A stretch of 17,248 bases of DNA from an uncultured Chloroflexota bacterium (lineage in GTDB: Bacteria; Chloroflexota; Dehalococcoidia; SM23-28-2; RBG-16-64-32), in NCBI GenBank assembly GCA_913056415.1, contig CAJXNA010000013.1, positions 1-17,248 of the forward strand. Direction: 5' to 3'. Every line of letters starts with the position of its first letter. Position 1 is the stretch's first letter. A program made the position numbers and the translations under genes. The notes under the pieces were generated by a model. The model did no database searches, had not been told where the DNA came from, and saw only the letters and a program-made list of their open reading frames with translations. Below, piece by piece: positions 7,561 through 14,442 of the stretch.

Positions 7561-9105
7561 CTAGCGTACGGGAGCCAATGGCCTCGCCGGTCGCTTCTGC
7601 GGCTTCGATCGGCGGCGGCGGACGTTGTCCTCGCGGTAACGCTTCCCCAGCTCCTCCTCGAAGAAGAACCGCCGCTCACCGAAGGCCGGTCGCAGGTCGC
7701 TCAGCCAGATCGCCTTCGGGTCGTACTTCGCGAAGAAGGGACGCATCGCCCAGTCCGGGTTGCGGCTCTGCAGCATGCGCAGTGCGAACACCTTCTTGCC
7801 GCCAACTTTGGTGACTCCCAGCACCTCGACCTTTCCCGGGTCCGCGGACATGCTCGGCCCGCGCGCCGTACGGGCGACCCCGCTCACACTCTTATAGGCG
7901 TCGCGGAAGATCTCCCAGGCGCGCACCAGGGGCACGCTGAAGTATTGCTGGGCGCCGGTGTCACGCGCTAGAAACATGTAGTACGGAATGCAGCCCAGCC
8001 GCACCTGCTCGCGCCACATGTCGCTCCAGACTGCCGGCGAATCGTTGATGTTTCGCATCAGCGGCGACTGGGTCCGGATCTCGGCGCCGGTCTCCTTGAC
8101 GCGCGCGATGGCCGCCTTGACGGCGTCAGTGCTCAGCTCTCGCGGGTGGTTGAAGTGGGCCATGAACGCCAGGTGGATCCCGGACGCCGTGACCCGCTTG
8201 AACAGGTCCAGCACCTCGTCCGCGTCATCATCGGTCAGGAAGCGGTACGGCCAGTAGCCGAGAGACTTGGTGCCGATGCGGATCGTGCGCAGGTTAGGGA
8301 GGTCGGCCTCCAGCAGGGGCATGATGTATCGCGCCAGGTTGCGCGTACGCATGATCATAGGGTCGCCACCCGTGAACAGCACGTCGGACACCTCAGGATG
8401 GGTGCGTACGTACTCCACCAGCATCTCGGTCTCCCGCATGGCGAACTTGAGCTCATCCATGCCCACAAACTGCGGCCAGCGGAAGCAGAACGTACAGTAG
8501 GCATGACAGGTCTGACCGTTGCTGGGGAAGAAGAGCACTGTCTCCCGATACTTGTGCTGCATGCCGGTTAGCCGGGTGTCGCCAAGCGTCGGGACGTTGT
8601 GGTCTAGCTGACCGGCGGGGTGCGGGTTAAGCTCTAGGCGGATCCGGTTGGCCGCCGCGTCGATCTCGCTCTTGTCCGCGCCGCGGCGCACCAGCGCGGC
8701 CATCTCCTTGTAGTGGCGCGGCAGAAGCATATCCTTTTGCGGGAAGTTCAGAATGTATATCGGGTCGTTAGGCACGTCGTCCCAGTTGATGAGTTCGTCC
8801 ACTACGTAGCTGTTCGTCTTAAACGGCAACACGTTAGCGACGACCTCAATGGCGAACTGCTCCTTCTTAGAGAGCCGCTGCACCTGCGGCAGTTGGCGGA
8901 AGTTGTGAAGCGTGTAGGAACGGTACTGGGGCGACTCTTCGGAGCCCGCCTGCATGCCGGAAAGGCTCTCCCGAAGCCTGTGCATCTCCCGGAGCTTCTC
9001 TACACGATCCGGCTCCAGGTGAATGTAGCTCGCTACATCGGCTGCGTCTCCGCCGCCGTTGTGTCGCTTTCCGTTCTGTATCTTTCGCGGTTCTTTCTTC
9101 CCCAT
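7561..9105 (-). CDS. KamA-family radical SAM protein (lysine 2,3-aminomutase-like)
   Basis: A radical S-adenosylmethionine enzyme of the lysine 2,3-aminomutase family, 514 aa. The cluster motif CHAYCTFC gives C200, C204 and C207. Before it are the family strand LNPHPAGQLDHNVP and the HKYRETVLFF segment. After it come the SAM-site LFTGGDPM and GTKSLGYWPYRFL. In lysine 2,3-aminomutase a PLP lysine follows a glycine-rich PGGGGK loop; here the region reads SADPGK with D422 and K425, so a PLP lysine may remain but the loop is shorter and the substrate is uncertain. About 60 C-terminal residues end in a basic RRRRSK tail. The start is fixed by AGGAGGAGGAAGG just before the ATG. Expression is probably controlled by the c-di-AMP riboswitch upstream. 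Beta-lysine is an osmolyte precursor, but no ablB-type acetyltransferase is present nearby. Confidence 0.92.
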   Translation of the reverse strand: MGKKEPRKIQNGKRHNGGGDAADVASYIHLEPDRVEKLREMHRLRESLSGMQAGSEESPQYRSYTLHNFRQLPQVQRLSKKEQFAIEVVANVLPFKTNSYVVDELINWDDVPNDPIYILNFPQKDMLLPRHYKEMAALVRRGADKSEIDAAANRIRLELNPHPAGQLDHNVPTLGDTRLTGMQHKYRETVLFFPSNGQTCHAYCTFCFRWPQFVGMDELKFAMRETEMLVEYVRTHPEVSDVLFTGGDPMIMRTRNLARYIMPLLEADLPNLRTIRIGTKSLGYWPYRFLTDDDADEVLDLFKRVTASGIHLAFMAHFNHPRELSTDAVKAAIARVKETGAEIRTQSPLMRNINDSPAVWSDMWREQVRLGCIPYYMFLARDTGAQQYFSVPLVRAWEIFRDAYKSVSGVARTARGPSMSADPGKVEVLGVTKVGGKKVFALRMLQSRNPDWAMRPFFAKYDPKAIWLSDLRPAFGERRFFFEEELGKRYREDNVRRRRSKPQKRPARPLAPVR

Positions 9106-9152
9106 CCTTCCTCCTCCTGTACTAAAGTGAACCGTCCCGCGGACTATTCGTT

Positions 9153-9186
9153 ACACACAGAAGGGCCCGAGGCTACGCCTCGGGCC
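9153..9186 (-). terminator. Terminator-like hairpin in the riboswitch expression platform
   Basis: GGCCCGAGGC and GCCTCGGGCC form a perfect 10-bp stem (9177-9186 with 9164-9173) around a 3-nt loop. Read on the minus strand it is followed by CTTCTGTGTGT, which is moderately T-rich. It lies between the riboswitch aptamer and the radical SAM gene, so it probably ends transcription early when the aptamer is occupied. The T-tract is imperfect, so termination strength is uncertain. Confidence 0.65.
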
Positions 9187-9202
9187 TGTCGCGCCAGACT
9201 AG

Positions 9203-9332
9203 CCTCTCCCCAGTGCCTACGGGGTTAGCTGACGGGTTCGGCAGAAGGAGATTGCCTACTCGCCTAGGCGAGATTCACCCCAGTTAGTCGGATCCCCCGT
9301 CCCCGGCATCTACAGCCGGAGTTCGGCCATTC
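9203..9332 (-). ncRNA. Cyclic di-AMP riboswitch (ydaO/yuaA class)
   Basis: Read on the minus strand, the leader carries the ydaO-class conserved blocks in order. They are GGCCGAACTCC near 9318-9328, GGGGTGAATC followed by the short stem CTCGCC-TAGGCGAG, then CCGAACCCGTCAGCTAACC and CCGTAGGC. These match the aptamer core known from Thermoanaerobacter and Bacillus ydaO leaders, including the GCTAAC block. The class binds cyclic di-AMP and usually switches gene expression off. Position is ideal: just downstream of a promoter (9344-9370) and upstream of a terminator-like hairpin and the radical SAM gene. The ends given are approximate. Confidence 0.92.
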
Positions 9333-9343
9333 ATTCACTATAT

Positions 9344-9370
9344 ATCATACCATTATTTACGCCCTGTCAA
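9344..9370 (-). promoter_or_regulatory. Promoter of the riboswitch/radical SAM transcript
   Basis: On the minus strand there is a perfect TTGACA (9365-9370) and an extended -10, TGG before TATGAT (9344-9349). The spacer is 15 bp, shorter than ideal, which the extended -10 could offset. Initiation near 9337 would fall just before the riboswitch aptamer. The remaining stretch 9371-9531 contains no gene or repeat that I can support. Confidence 0.7.
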
Positions 9371-9531
9371 CCGTGGAGGCCTATCTGACAGGAGACTAAA
9401 ATCGTGAAACTTACTTCCGGTAATAGATATGGCTCCAGGTAGCCGAGGGCACATTTCAGCCGCTCTAATCCCAGGAAAGCGAGTACAGTCGCCGAATCGC
9501 CGCGGGATACGGGCAAGCGAGGCTGAGAACT

Positions 9532-9816
9532 CTACCGGCGCCGCCGTTTGGGCCGGCCGCGGCGGCCGCTTCCCCGACGCGGCTCCTCCGGCACGATATC
9601 CATCGTGCGCCCGTTGATCTGCGTCCCTCGCAGGGACTCCATCGCGGCCTCAGCCGAAGCATCGTCCGCCATCTCGACGTATGCGAAGCCTTTAGGTCGC
9701 CCTCGACGGCCGCTCACGATCCTGACTGAGTCAACCGCACCAAACGGGGTGAACGCTGTCCTTAGATCCGCCTCCGTCGTCTCGTGCGCTAGATTGCCAA
9801 CGTATAGCGTTCCCAA
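9532..9816 (-). CDS. RRM-type RNA-binding protein
   Basis: A 94-aa protein consisting of one RNA recognition motif and a basic tail, like the small Rbp proteins of cyanobacteria and other bacteria. RNP2 is LYVGNL (4-9) and RNP1 is KGFAYVEM (42-49), with the last aromatic replaced by Met. The tail is RRGSGRRGRPKRRRR, which should help bind RNA. The TTG start at 9816 is chosen because AGGAGG lies 7 nt upstream (9824-9829) and the domain begins immediately. An ATG at 9823 is out of frame. The gene begins 14 bp after the DEAD-box helicase stop and is almost certainly co-transcribed with it. The likely role is as an RNA chaperone acting with that helicase, possibly in cold adaptation; this is inference from context. 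Confidence 0.9.
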   Translation of the reverse strand: MGTLYVGNLAHETTEADLRTAFTPFGAVDSVRIVSGRRGRPKGFAYVEMADDASAEAAMESLRGTQINGRTMDIVPEEPRRGSGRRGRPKRRRR

Positions 9817-9830
9817 TCGGCATCCTCCTA

Positions 9831-11036
9831 CTAGACCCTTGCCCTGCGGCGTGACCAGCCGCGGCGCCCCCAGCTCCTTGATCCCTTCATCGTGCTGGCG
9901 GTTTGCGGCTGCACCGGAGCCGGCTTCCCGCTGGCGCTCACCCTCGGCAGCCGGCGGCCTAGACCACGCTCTATCGCCTGCCACTTCGTCAGGTCAGTGG
10001 CACTCACCAGCGTGATGGCCCGTCCTGACCGCCCCATCCGGCCGGTGCGACCCGCCCGGTGCGTGAAAAGCTCATGCGTCTCCGGCAGATCGTAGTTGAT
10101 CACCTGCCCGATGTTCAGGATATCCAGCCCCCGCGCGGCCACATTCGTCGCCACCAGGATCGGCACGAGACCGGAACGGAACCGCTCCAGCGCCCTGTCG
10201 CGCGCCTTCTGGTCAAGGTTGCCCTGGAGCACCTCCACCTGGTAGCCCTGCGTCTGCAACCGCCGCCCCAGGTTGCGAACTCCTCTCTTGGTCCGGCCGA
10301 ATACCAGCGTCGCGCCCCCCGTCGGCTCGTCCAGTAACCGCAGCAGCACCTGGAACTTGTCCTCCCCGTACGCCTCGACAACGAAGTGGTCGATTTCCGG
10401 ATCCGAGCCGTCGCCTTCCTCCGCGGCCAGCACTTCCGGGTCAGAGAGGTGCTTGGCCGCTATCTTCTCCACCCACGGCGGTATCGTCGCCGAGAACAGC
10501 GCCGTCTGCCGGCTCCGTGGCGTCATCGCCAGGATGCGCTCCACATCCGGAGCAAACCCCTGGTCCAGCATCTCGTCCGCCTCATCCAAGACCAGCATCC
10601 GCAGCCGCTCAAGCCGTAGCGTCCTCCGCCTAAGGTGGTCCAGCAACCGGCCCGGCGTGCCCACAACCACCTGCGCGCCGTCGGCCAGCGCTTTCTCTTG
10701 CGGCCCGAAGGGGCGGCCGCCGTAGATCAACGCTACCTTGATCCCTGCCTCCTTGGCCAGAGCCGTGAGCACCTGGCTCACCTGCCGCGCCAGCTCACGC
10801 GTCGGCGTCAGCACCAGCGCCTGAACCTGCCGTTGTTGCTCATCGCAACGCTCCATCAGAGGCAGGCCGAAGGCCAGGGTCTTGCCGGAGCCAGTCTGGG
10901 CCTGGCCTATGACGTCGCGCCCGGCCAGCAACAGAGGGATCGAGCGCTCCTGGATAGCCGTTGGCGTATCGATCTCCATCCGGGACAACGCCTCACGGCT
11001 GGAAGCACGTAGTTGAAAGCTATGGAAAGATGACAA
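9831..11036 (-). CDS. DEAD-box ATP-dependent RNA helicase
   Basis: Unwinds RNA duplexes with ATP; typical roles are ribosome assembly and RNA decay. At 401 aa it is the compact core length. Motifs in order: Q-motif F-x(17)-PTAIQ near the N-terminus, AQTGSGKT (46-53), PTRELA, GG and TPGRL, DEAD at 151-154, SAT at about 181, ARGLD, and HRAGRTGR. The C-terminal 40 residues are low-complexity and end in a basic WSRRRARV tail; no RRM is fused. The TTG start at 11036 is needed to keep the upstream Q-motif aromatic, and an AAAGGA site lies about 9 nt before it. The RRM gene follows 14 bp after the TAG. The 165-bp gap upstream of the helicase contains no gene and no strong promoter match. Confidence 0.95.
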   Translation of the reverse strand: MSSFHSFQLRASSREALSRMEIDTPTAIQERSIPLLLAGRDVIGQAQTGSGKTLAFGLPLMERCDEQQRQVQALVLTPTRELARQVSQVLTALAKEAGIKVALIYGGRPFGPQEKALADGAQVVVGTPGRLLDHLRRRTLRLERLRMLVLDEADEMLDQGFAPDVERILAMTPRSRQTALFSATIPPWVEKIAAKHLSDPEVLAAEEGDGSDPEIDHFVVEAYGEDKFQVLLRLLDEPTGGATLVFGRTKRGVRNLGRRLQTQGYQVEVLQGNLDQKARDRALERFRSGLVPILVATNVAARGLDILNIGQVINYDLPETHELFTHRAGRTGRMGRSGRAITLVSATDLTKWQAIERGLGRRLPRVSASGKPAPVQPQTASTMKGSRSWGRRGWSRRRARV

Positions 11037-11201
11037 AGAGGGCGGTCCTTTCGCAGATCGGGGGACAGGGGAAGCTGGATACGGTGGTTTGACTCGGCGA
11101 CATTCGTAGTAATCTTGGCTTTAGTGTACCCAAGTCTCGCGTCCGGCGCAAACCCAAACACGCAGCTCACGAACGACGACCCAAGCGTCCCGTGCCGCAG
11201 A

Positions 11202-11750
11202 TCAGCCCGGCCGGCGCTGCGCCTGCTCCACTGTGCGCCACACGTGCGGGTCCGAGCGCAGAAGCCGCAGGACCTGGCTTGTGGTCAGCCCCATGGCTCG
11301 AGCCGCCTTCGCATAGCTGCCTTCCGCAGACTCGAGAGCGTCAAGCACCGTCGCGGTGATGATCGGATAGCCCCGGTTTCGACGGTTCACGGACAGGCTG
11401 CCCTTCGGGCCCCGCTGCGCCAGGAACTCGGAGGGCAGAGATGGCGCCTCCAGATCGAACGGCGCCCTCAGCTCCAGTGCGATACGCTCGCGGAGGCGTC
11501 GAAGGGCACGCGTCCGGTTCTCCTGGGGGGAACGCGACTCTTCCGAGTGAGACGTGAGACCGCTGGGCCGATGGTGCAGGCGGATGGCGGTCTCCACCTT
11601 GTTCCGCCGCTGGCCGCCGGGGCCGCCGGCGCGATAGCGCTCCTGACGACACTCCTTCAGGAGAGCGGCGTCGTCCAGCCGCAGCCAGCCGTTCCTCCGA
11701 GAGGAGCGAGCTTCTCGCTTCTCGCCAGCGACGTGTCGCGTCAGCGCCAC
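11202..11750 (-). CDS. GGQ-domain release-factor-like protein with an extra C-terminal domain
   Basis: A class I release-factor-like peptidyl-tRNA hydrolase of 182 aa. The catalytic loop AGGPGGQRRNK places GGQ at 45-47, followed by the usual VETAIRLHH strand, SGLTSHSEESRSPQENR and a helix ALRRLRERIALEL. There is no stop-codon recognition domain, so it resembles rescue factors of the ArfB/PrfH-like group rather than RF1/RF2. Unlike ArfB, it continues for about 60 residues with a segment that looks like a helix-turn-helix (DALESAEGSYAKAARAMGL, then TTSQVLRLL). The GTG start is uncertain, because upstream codons are open in several frames and no clear ribosome site is seen. It is the last gene of the minus-strand ABC cluster, 21 bp after the TAA that follows the TAG-interrupted zinc-ribbon gene. 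Confidence 0.87.
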   Translation of the reverse strand: MALTRHVAGEKREARSSRRNGWLRLDDAALLKECRQERYRAGGPGGQRRNKVETAIRLHHRPSGLTSHSEESRSPQENRTRALRRLRERIALELRAPFDLEAPSLPSEFLAQRGPKGSLSVNRRNRGYPIITATVLDALESAEGSYAKAARAMGLTTSQVLRLLRSDPHVWRTVEQAQRRPG

Positions 11751-11771
11751 AAGCGTGGCTCCATAGCGGCA

Positions 11772-11861
11772 TTATCCTACACTATCGCCGTTTTCTCTGC
11801 CGCTCGGATGCGAATGTAGGCGCTGGCCACAATCGAGGCAGTAATTGGCGAGGCCGGGTAG
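11772..11861 (-). other. In-frame continuation encoding the second half of a zinc ribbon
   Basis: Directly after the TAG of the upstream reading frame (11862-11864), the same frame stays open for 29 codons to a TAA at 11772-11774. It encodes LPGLANYCLDCGQRL and a polar tail. CLDCGQRL is the second knuckle of a zinc ribbon whose first knuckle, CPRCGR, ends at the TAG. The spacing between the two pairs, counting the stop as one residue, is 10, the value common in such ribbons. A single C-to-T change (CAG to TAG) would explain it. It may be untranslated, made by readthrough, or a sequencing error. Confidence 0.75.
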
Positions 11862-12416
11862 CTACCTACCGCAGCGGGGGCAGACGCGGGTACTCCCGTG
11901 TGTCTCCACGCCGATATCCTCGACGAGAAGTCCTGGAAGCGCGAAACGGTGAGCGGAATAGGCGATGAGGCTGGCCAGCGTGAGGATGGCGCCGGCGGCG
12001 ATGGTGATGTAGATGCCCTCGCCCGTATCCACAAGACTCTGCAGATCGACGCCAATGAGAGTTGCCAGGTCGACGTTGAGCTGTTGCTGAGCGTTACCCA
12101 GGGCCCGCTGGGAGTCGAACAGGTTGACGAGGGCGATGGCCAAGATTAGCGCGCCCAGGAAGGCGGTGAAGAGGGTAACTAAGCGGAAGGCGGCGGCGCT
12201 GCGCTCGAACCAAAGGTAGGCGGCGAATCCGGCGGCCAGAAGGCCGAGGAGGAGGGTGATGACGCCATCGCCATCGTATCCGTAGCGGGTGATCGTGCCG
12301 ATGGAGCCTAGAAGGGGTAGCTCAACATCGAGCGAGACCCAGGGTAGGAAGGTGGCCAGCATGGCCAGGGAACCCGCCAGGGCAACTGCGATCGTGTAGA
12401 TCAGCCTTATGAGCAT
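11862..12416 (-). CDS. Four-TM membrane protein ending in a half zinc ribbon
   Basis: A 184-aa protein with four predicted membrane helices at about 5-27 (ending LATFLPW), 50-68, 77-98 and 134-156, and an extracytoplasmic-looking loop at 100-132. It ends in a cytosolic-type tail with CPRCGR (C179, C182). ATG 12416 is supported by a GAGG site 6 nt upstream. The reading frame stops at TAG, but the same frame continues with CLDCG at 11772-11861, so the ancestral protein was probably about 214 aa with a complete four-cysteine ribbon. It lies 12 bp after the ABC-YHS ATPase, which suggests a role with that transporter. The function is unknown. Confidence 0.8.
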   Translation of the reverse strand: MLIRLIYTIAVALAGSLAMLATFLPWVSLDVELPLLGSIGTITRYGYDGDGVITLLLGLLAAGFAAYLWFERSAAAFRLVTLFTAFLGALILAIALVNLFDSQRALGNAQQQLNVDLATLIGVDLQSLVDTGEGIYITIAAGAILTLASLIAYSAHRFALPGLLVEDIGVETHGSTRVCPRCGR

Positions 12417-12428
12417 ATCTGCCTCGCA

Positions 12429-13265
12429 CTATCCTTCATTGGCCTCGACGTACCTCTGGGGACCGGCTTCGAACAGCTTGAGGCACTGCTCTGCGCAGAA
12501 GTAGTATGACCTACCATTGAAACTCGCCGTGGGCGCCGCTTCCACTTCTACCAACTGCCCGCAGACCGGGTCGCGTGCCGTTATAACGTCCGCCCGGAAG
12601 CGGCCGTCCTCCAGCCAGAGCACCCGATGTGTCACCTCACGGATGCGGTGGTCGTGGCTGACGATGACCACTGACTGTCCCAGATCCAAGGCGATCTGGC
12701 GCAGCAGATGCATCACCTCCTGCCCGCGGGCGGAGTCAAGATTGGCCGTGGGCTCATCCGCCAGGATGAGATCAGGGTTATTGGCCAGAGCCCGTGCGAT
12801 CGCCACCCTCTGCTTCTCGCCCCCGCTGAGCTGGTTGGGCAGCGACTTCAAGCGGTGGCTTAGCCCCAGCATGTTCAGCAGCTCTCGCGCCCGGTTGGTG
12901 GCGCTGCGTGTGGTGGTGTCAGTCATAACCAGCCGCACGTTTTCCAGAGCTGTCAGGGACTCCAGGAGATTGAAGCTCTGGAATATGAATCCCACCTTCT
13001 CCCGCCGGACGGCTGGCAGATCATTTTCTTGCAGCCTCGTAATGTCCGTGCCAGCTATCTCAACGGTGCCGGAGGTGGGCCGAAGCAGGGCGCCTGCGAT
13101 AGTGAGGAAGGTCGTCTTCCCGGCGCCCGACGGCCCCATTATCATGACCACCTCGCCGCCCTGCGCGCTAAAGTCGACGCTGTCCAGGGCGGTCACGGCG
13201 GCGTCTCCTACGCCGTAGACCTTGGTCACATTTTGCAGCCTGAGAGTTACCCTGCTATCCGGCAC
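12429..13265 (-). CDS. ABC transporter ATPase with C-terminal YHS domain
   Basis: A MacB/LolD/DevA-type ATPase that would power the adjacent FtsX-family permease. Motifs: Walker A GPSGAGKT (44-51), Q-loop FIFQSFNLL, signature LSGGEKQR, Walker B LILADEPTANLD, H-loop IVSHD. After the normal end of such ATPases (about residue 225) comes a YHS domain, 232-278: DPVCG (C235), the aromatic YYFC (C257) and C261, then LFxxxPxxY. YHS domains are small putative metal-binding modules best known from copper ATPases and monooxygenases, so metal-linked export is possible. The start is ambiguous. GTG 13265 lies 4 bp after the permease stop and is preferred; TTG 13289 is also in frame, overlaps the permease by about 20 nt and lacks a ribosome site. 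Confidence 0.93.
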   Translation of the reverse strand: MPDSRVTLRLQNVTKVYGVGDAAVTALDSVDFSAQGGEVVMIMGPSGAGKTTFLTIAGALLRPTSGTVEIAGTDITRLQENDLPAVRREKVGFIFQSFNLLESLTALENVRLVMTDTTTRSATNRARELLNMLGLSHRLKSLPNQLSGGEKQRVAIARALANNPDLILADEPTANLDSARGQEVMHLLRQIALDLGQSVVIVSHDHRIREVTHRVLWLEDGRFRADVITARDPVCGQLVEVEAAPTASFNGRSYYFCAEQCLKLFEAGPQRYVEANEG

Positions 13266-13269
13266 TGTC

Positions 13270-14382
13270 CTACGCCTTGAATACGGCAACGGGGTCTATA
13301 GCCGCCAGACGGCGTACGGGAACGTAGGCGGCAAGCAATACCATGAGCAGAGTAACGCCAGCCACCCCAAGCACGTCCTGCCAACGGACGAAGACGACGA
13401 ACTGGGGCACCAGGTCTTGCGCGAACGGTCCCGCCAAGAGAGTCAGCCCAACGCCTAGCAGAAATCCCAGGACCCCCGTGACCAAGCTCTGCTCGAACAC
13501 CACCCGGTACAGGTACCGATTAGTGAAACCCACCGCCTTGAGAATCCCGTACTCTCGCGCCTTCTCCACAGTAGCCGTGTAGATCGTCAGCCCAGATACC
13601 GCCAGGCCGACTATGAAAGCCAGCACGAGAATGACAGTCAGAATGGGGATCACGGGGCCCAGGATCCGCTCACGCGTAGCAGCAGCGAAGTCGTCGCTGG
13701 TGATAGCCAGTACCCCCGGCTGAAGCGCCTCAAGGATGGGCGCCACTTGGTCCCGCCGGTCGGGATCTTTCAGTTGGAGCAGGAAGAACGTCACGAACCC
13801 TTCCTGCTGCAGCATCGTCTGGGCCTGATCCAGGGTGACGAAGATCGCTTGCATTGCAACGAAGTCGCCGCCCGAGGACTTGCCCACAACCTTCAAGTCG
13901 AAGGCGCGGCCGCTTATGGTATCGCCTACCTCCACCCCGTAGCGCCGGCTCAACGCCTCGTCCACGATGACCTCCCCCGGCCCCGGCACGTCCTTTCCTT
14001 CCTCAATTCGCAGCGGCCCGCCTATCCCCGGCTCGGGGTCATAACCCACCAGCTGCACGTCTATCTTCTTGCCGTCCTTGGTGACGGACATGGGGCGCAC
14101 TATCAGCGGGCTGAATCGGTCCACGGCATCAATAGCGGATAGCCCCTGGGAGCCCTCCTCCAACGGCAGGATGGATGCCGCGCTCAGGAAGTCTGTCGTG
14201 CCATCACGGGCGATCCAGATGTCGGCCTGCACCTCCTCCACGAAGCCGCCGACCTTCTCGTTCCAGCCGCGGAAGAGGGAGAGCAGCAGGCTGATCATGA
14301 ATACTGATAGGGCTATGCCCCCGACCGAGATCGCCAGGCGGGTGCGCTCTGAGAAGAGGTTCTTACGGGCTACCAGAAGCAT
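13270..14382 (-). CDS. FtsX/MacB-like (DevC-type) ABC transporter permease
   Basis: A 370-aa membrane permease with the MacB fold: an N-terminal helix (about 15-38, RLAISVGGIALSVFMISLLL), a large extracytoplasmic domain (about 40-235), then three helices near 243-270, 295-325 and 335-360. The C-terminal family signature is ATVEKAREYGILKAVGFTNRYLY followed by VPVRRLAAIDPVAVFKA. It should pair with the ATPase encoded next. Such transporters act mechanically on lipids, lipoproteins, peptides or drugs; the substrate here is unknown, and no membrane-fusion protein gene is adjacent. ATG 14382 is chosen because MLLVARKNL matches family N-termini. An in-frame upstream ATG at 14466 adds only a poor-quality extension containing the palindrome at 14427-14442. 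Confidence 0.92.
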   Translation of the reverse strand: MLLVARKNLFSERTRLAISVGGIALSVFMISLLLSLFRGWNEKVGGFVEEVQADIWIARDGTTDFLSAASILPLEEGSQGLSAIDAVDRFSPLIVRPMSVTKDGKKIDVQLVGYDPEPGIGGPLRIEEGKDVPGPGEVIVDEALSRRYGVEVGDTISGRAFDLKVVGKSSGGDFVAMQAIFVTLDQAQTMLQQEGFVTFFLLQLKDPDRRDQVAPILEALQPGVLAITSDDFAAATRERILGPVIPILTVILVLAFIVGLAVSGLTIYTATVEKAREYGILKAVGFTNRYLYRVVFEQSLVTGVLGFLLGVGLTLLAGPFAQDLVPQFVVFVRWQDVLGVAGVTLLMVLLAAYVPVRRLAAIDPVAVFKA

Positions 14383-14426
14383 GGCGCCTGCCCGCCGGAT
14401 ACGGTTACAAATTTCATAGCATAAAC

Positions 14427-14442
14427 AGTGATCGCTATCACA
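14427..14442. promoter_or_regulatory. CRP/FNR-like palindrome upstream of the permease gene
   Basis: Read on the minus strand, TGTGATAGCGATCACT matches the TGTGA-N6-TCACA pattern at 9 of 10 positions. A TATGCT hexamer (14418-14423, minus strand) that could serve as a -10 sits next to it, but there is no matching -35. No CRP/FNR-family gene is in this window, so the binding protein is unknown. Confidence 0.4.

Noticed and set aside
9817..9984. N-terminal extension of the RRM protein into the helicase end
   Set aside because: The extension has no domain, overlaps the helicase coding end, and the AGGAGG site points to TTG 9816.
11862..11864. Genome-wide reassignment of TAG to an amino acid
   Set aside because: TAG ends most of the confident genes here (for example mfd, the radical SAM gene, helicase, RRM, ABC ATPase and permease), so only a local event can explain this TAG.
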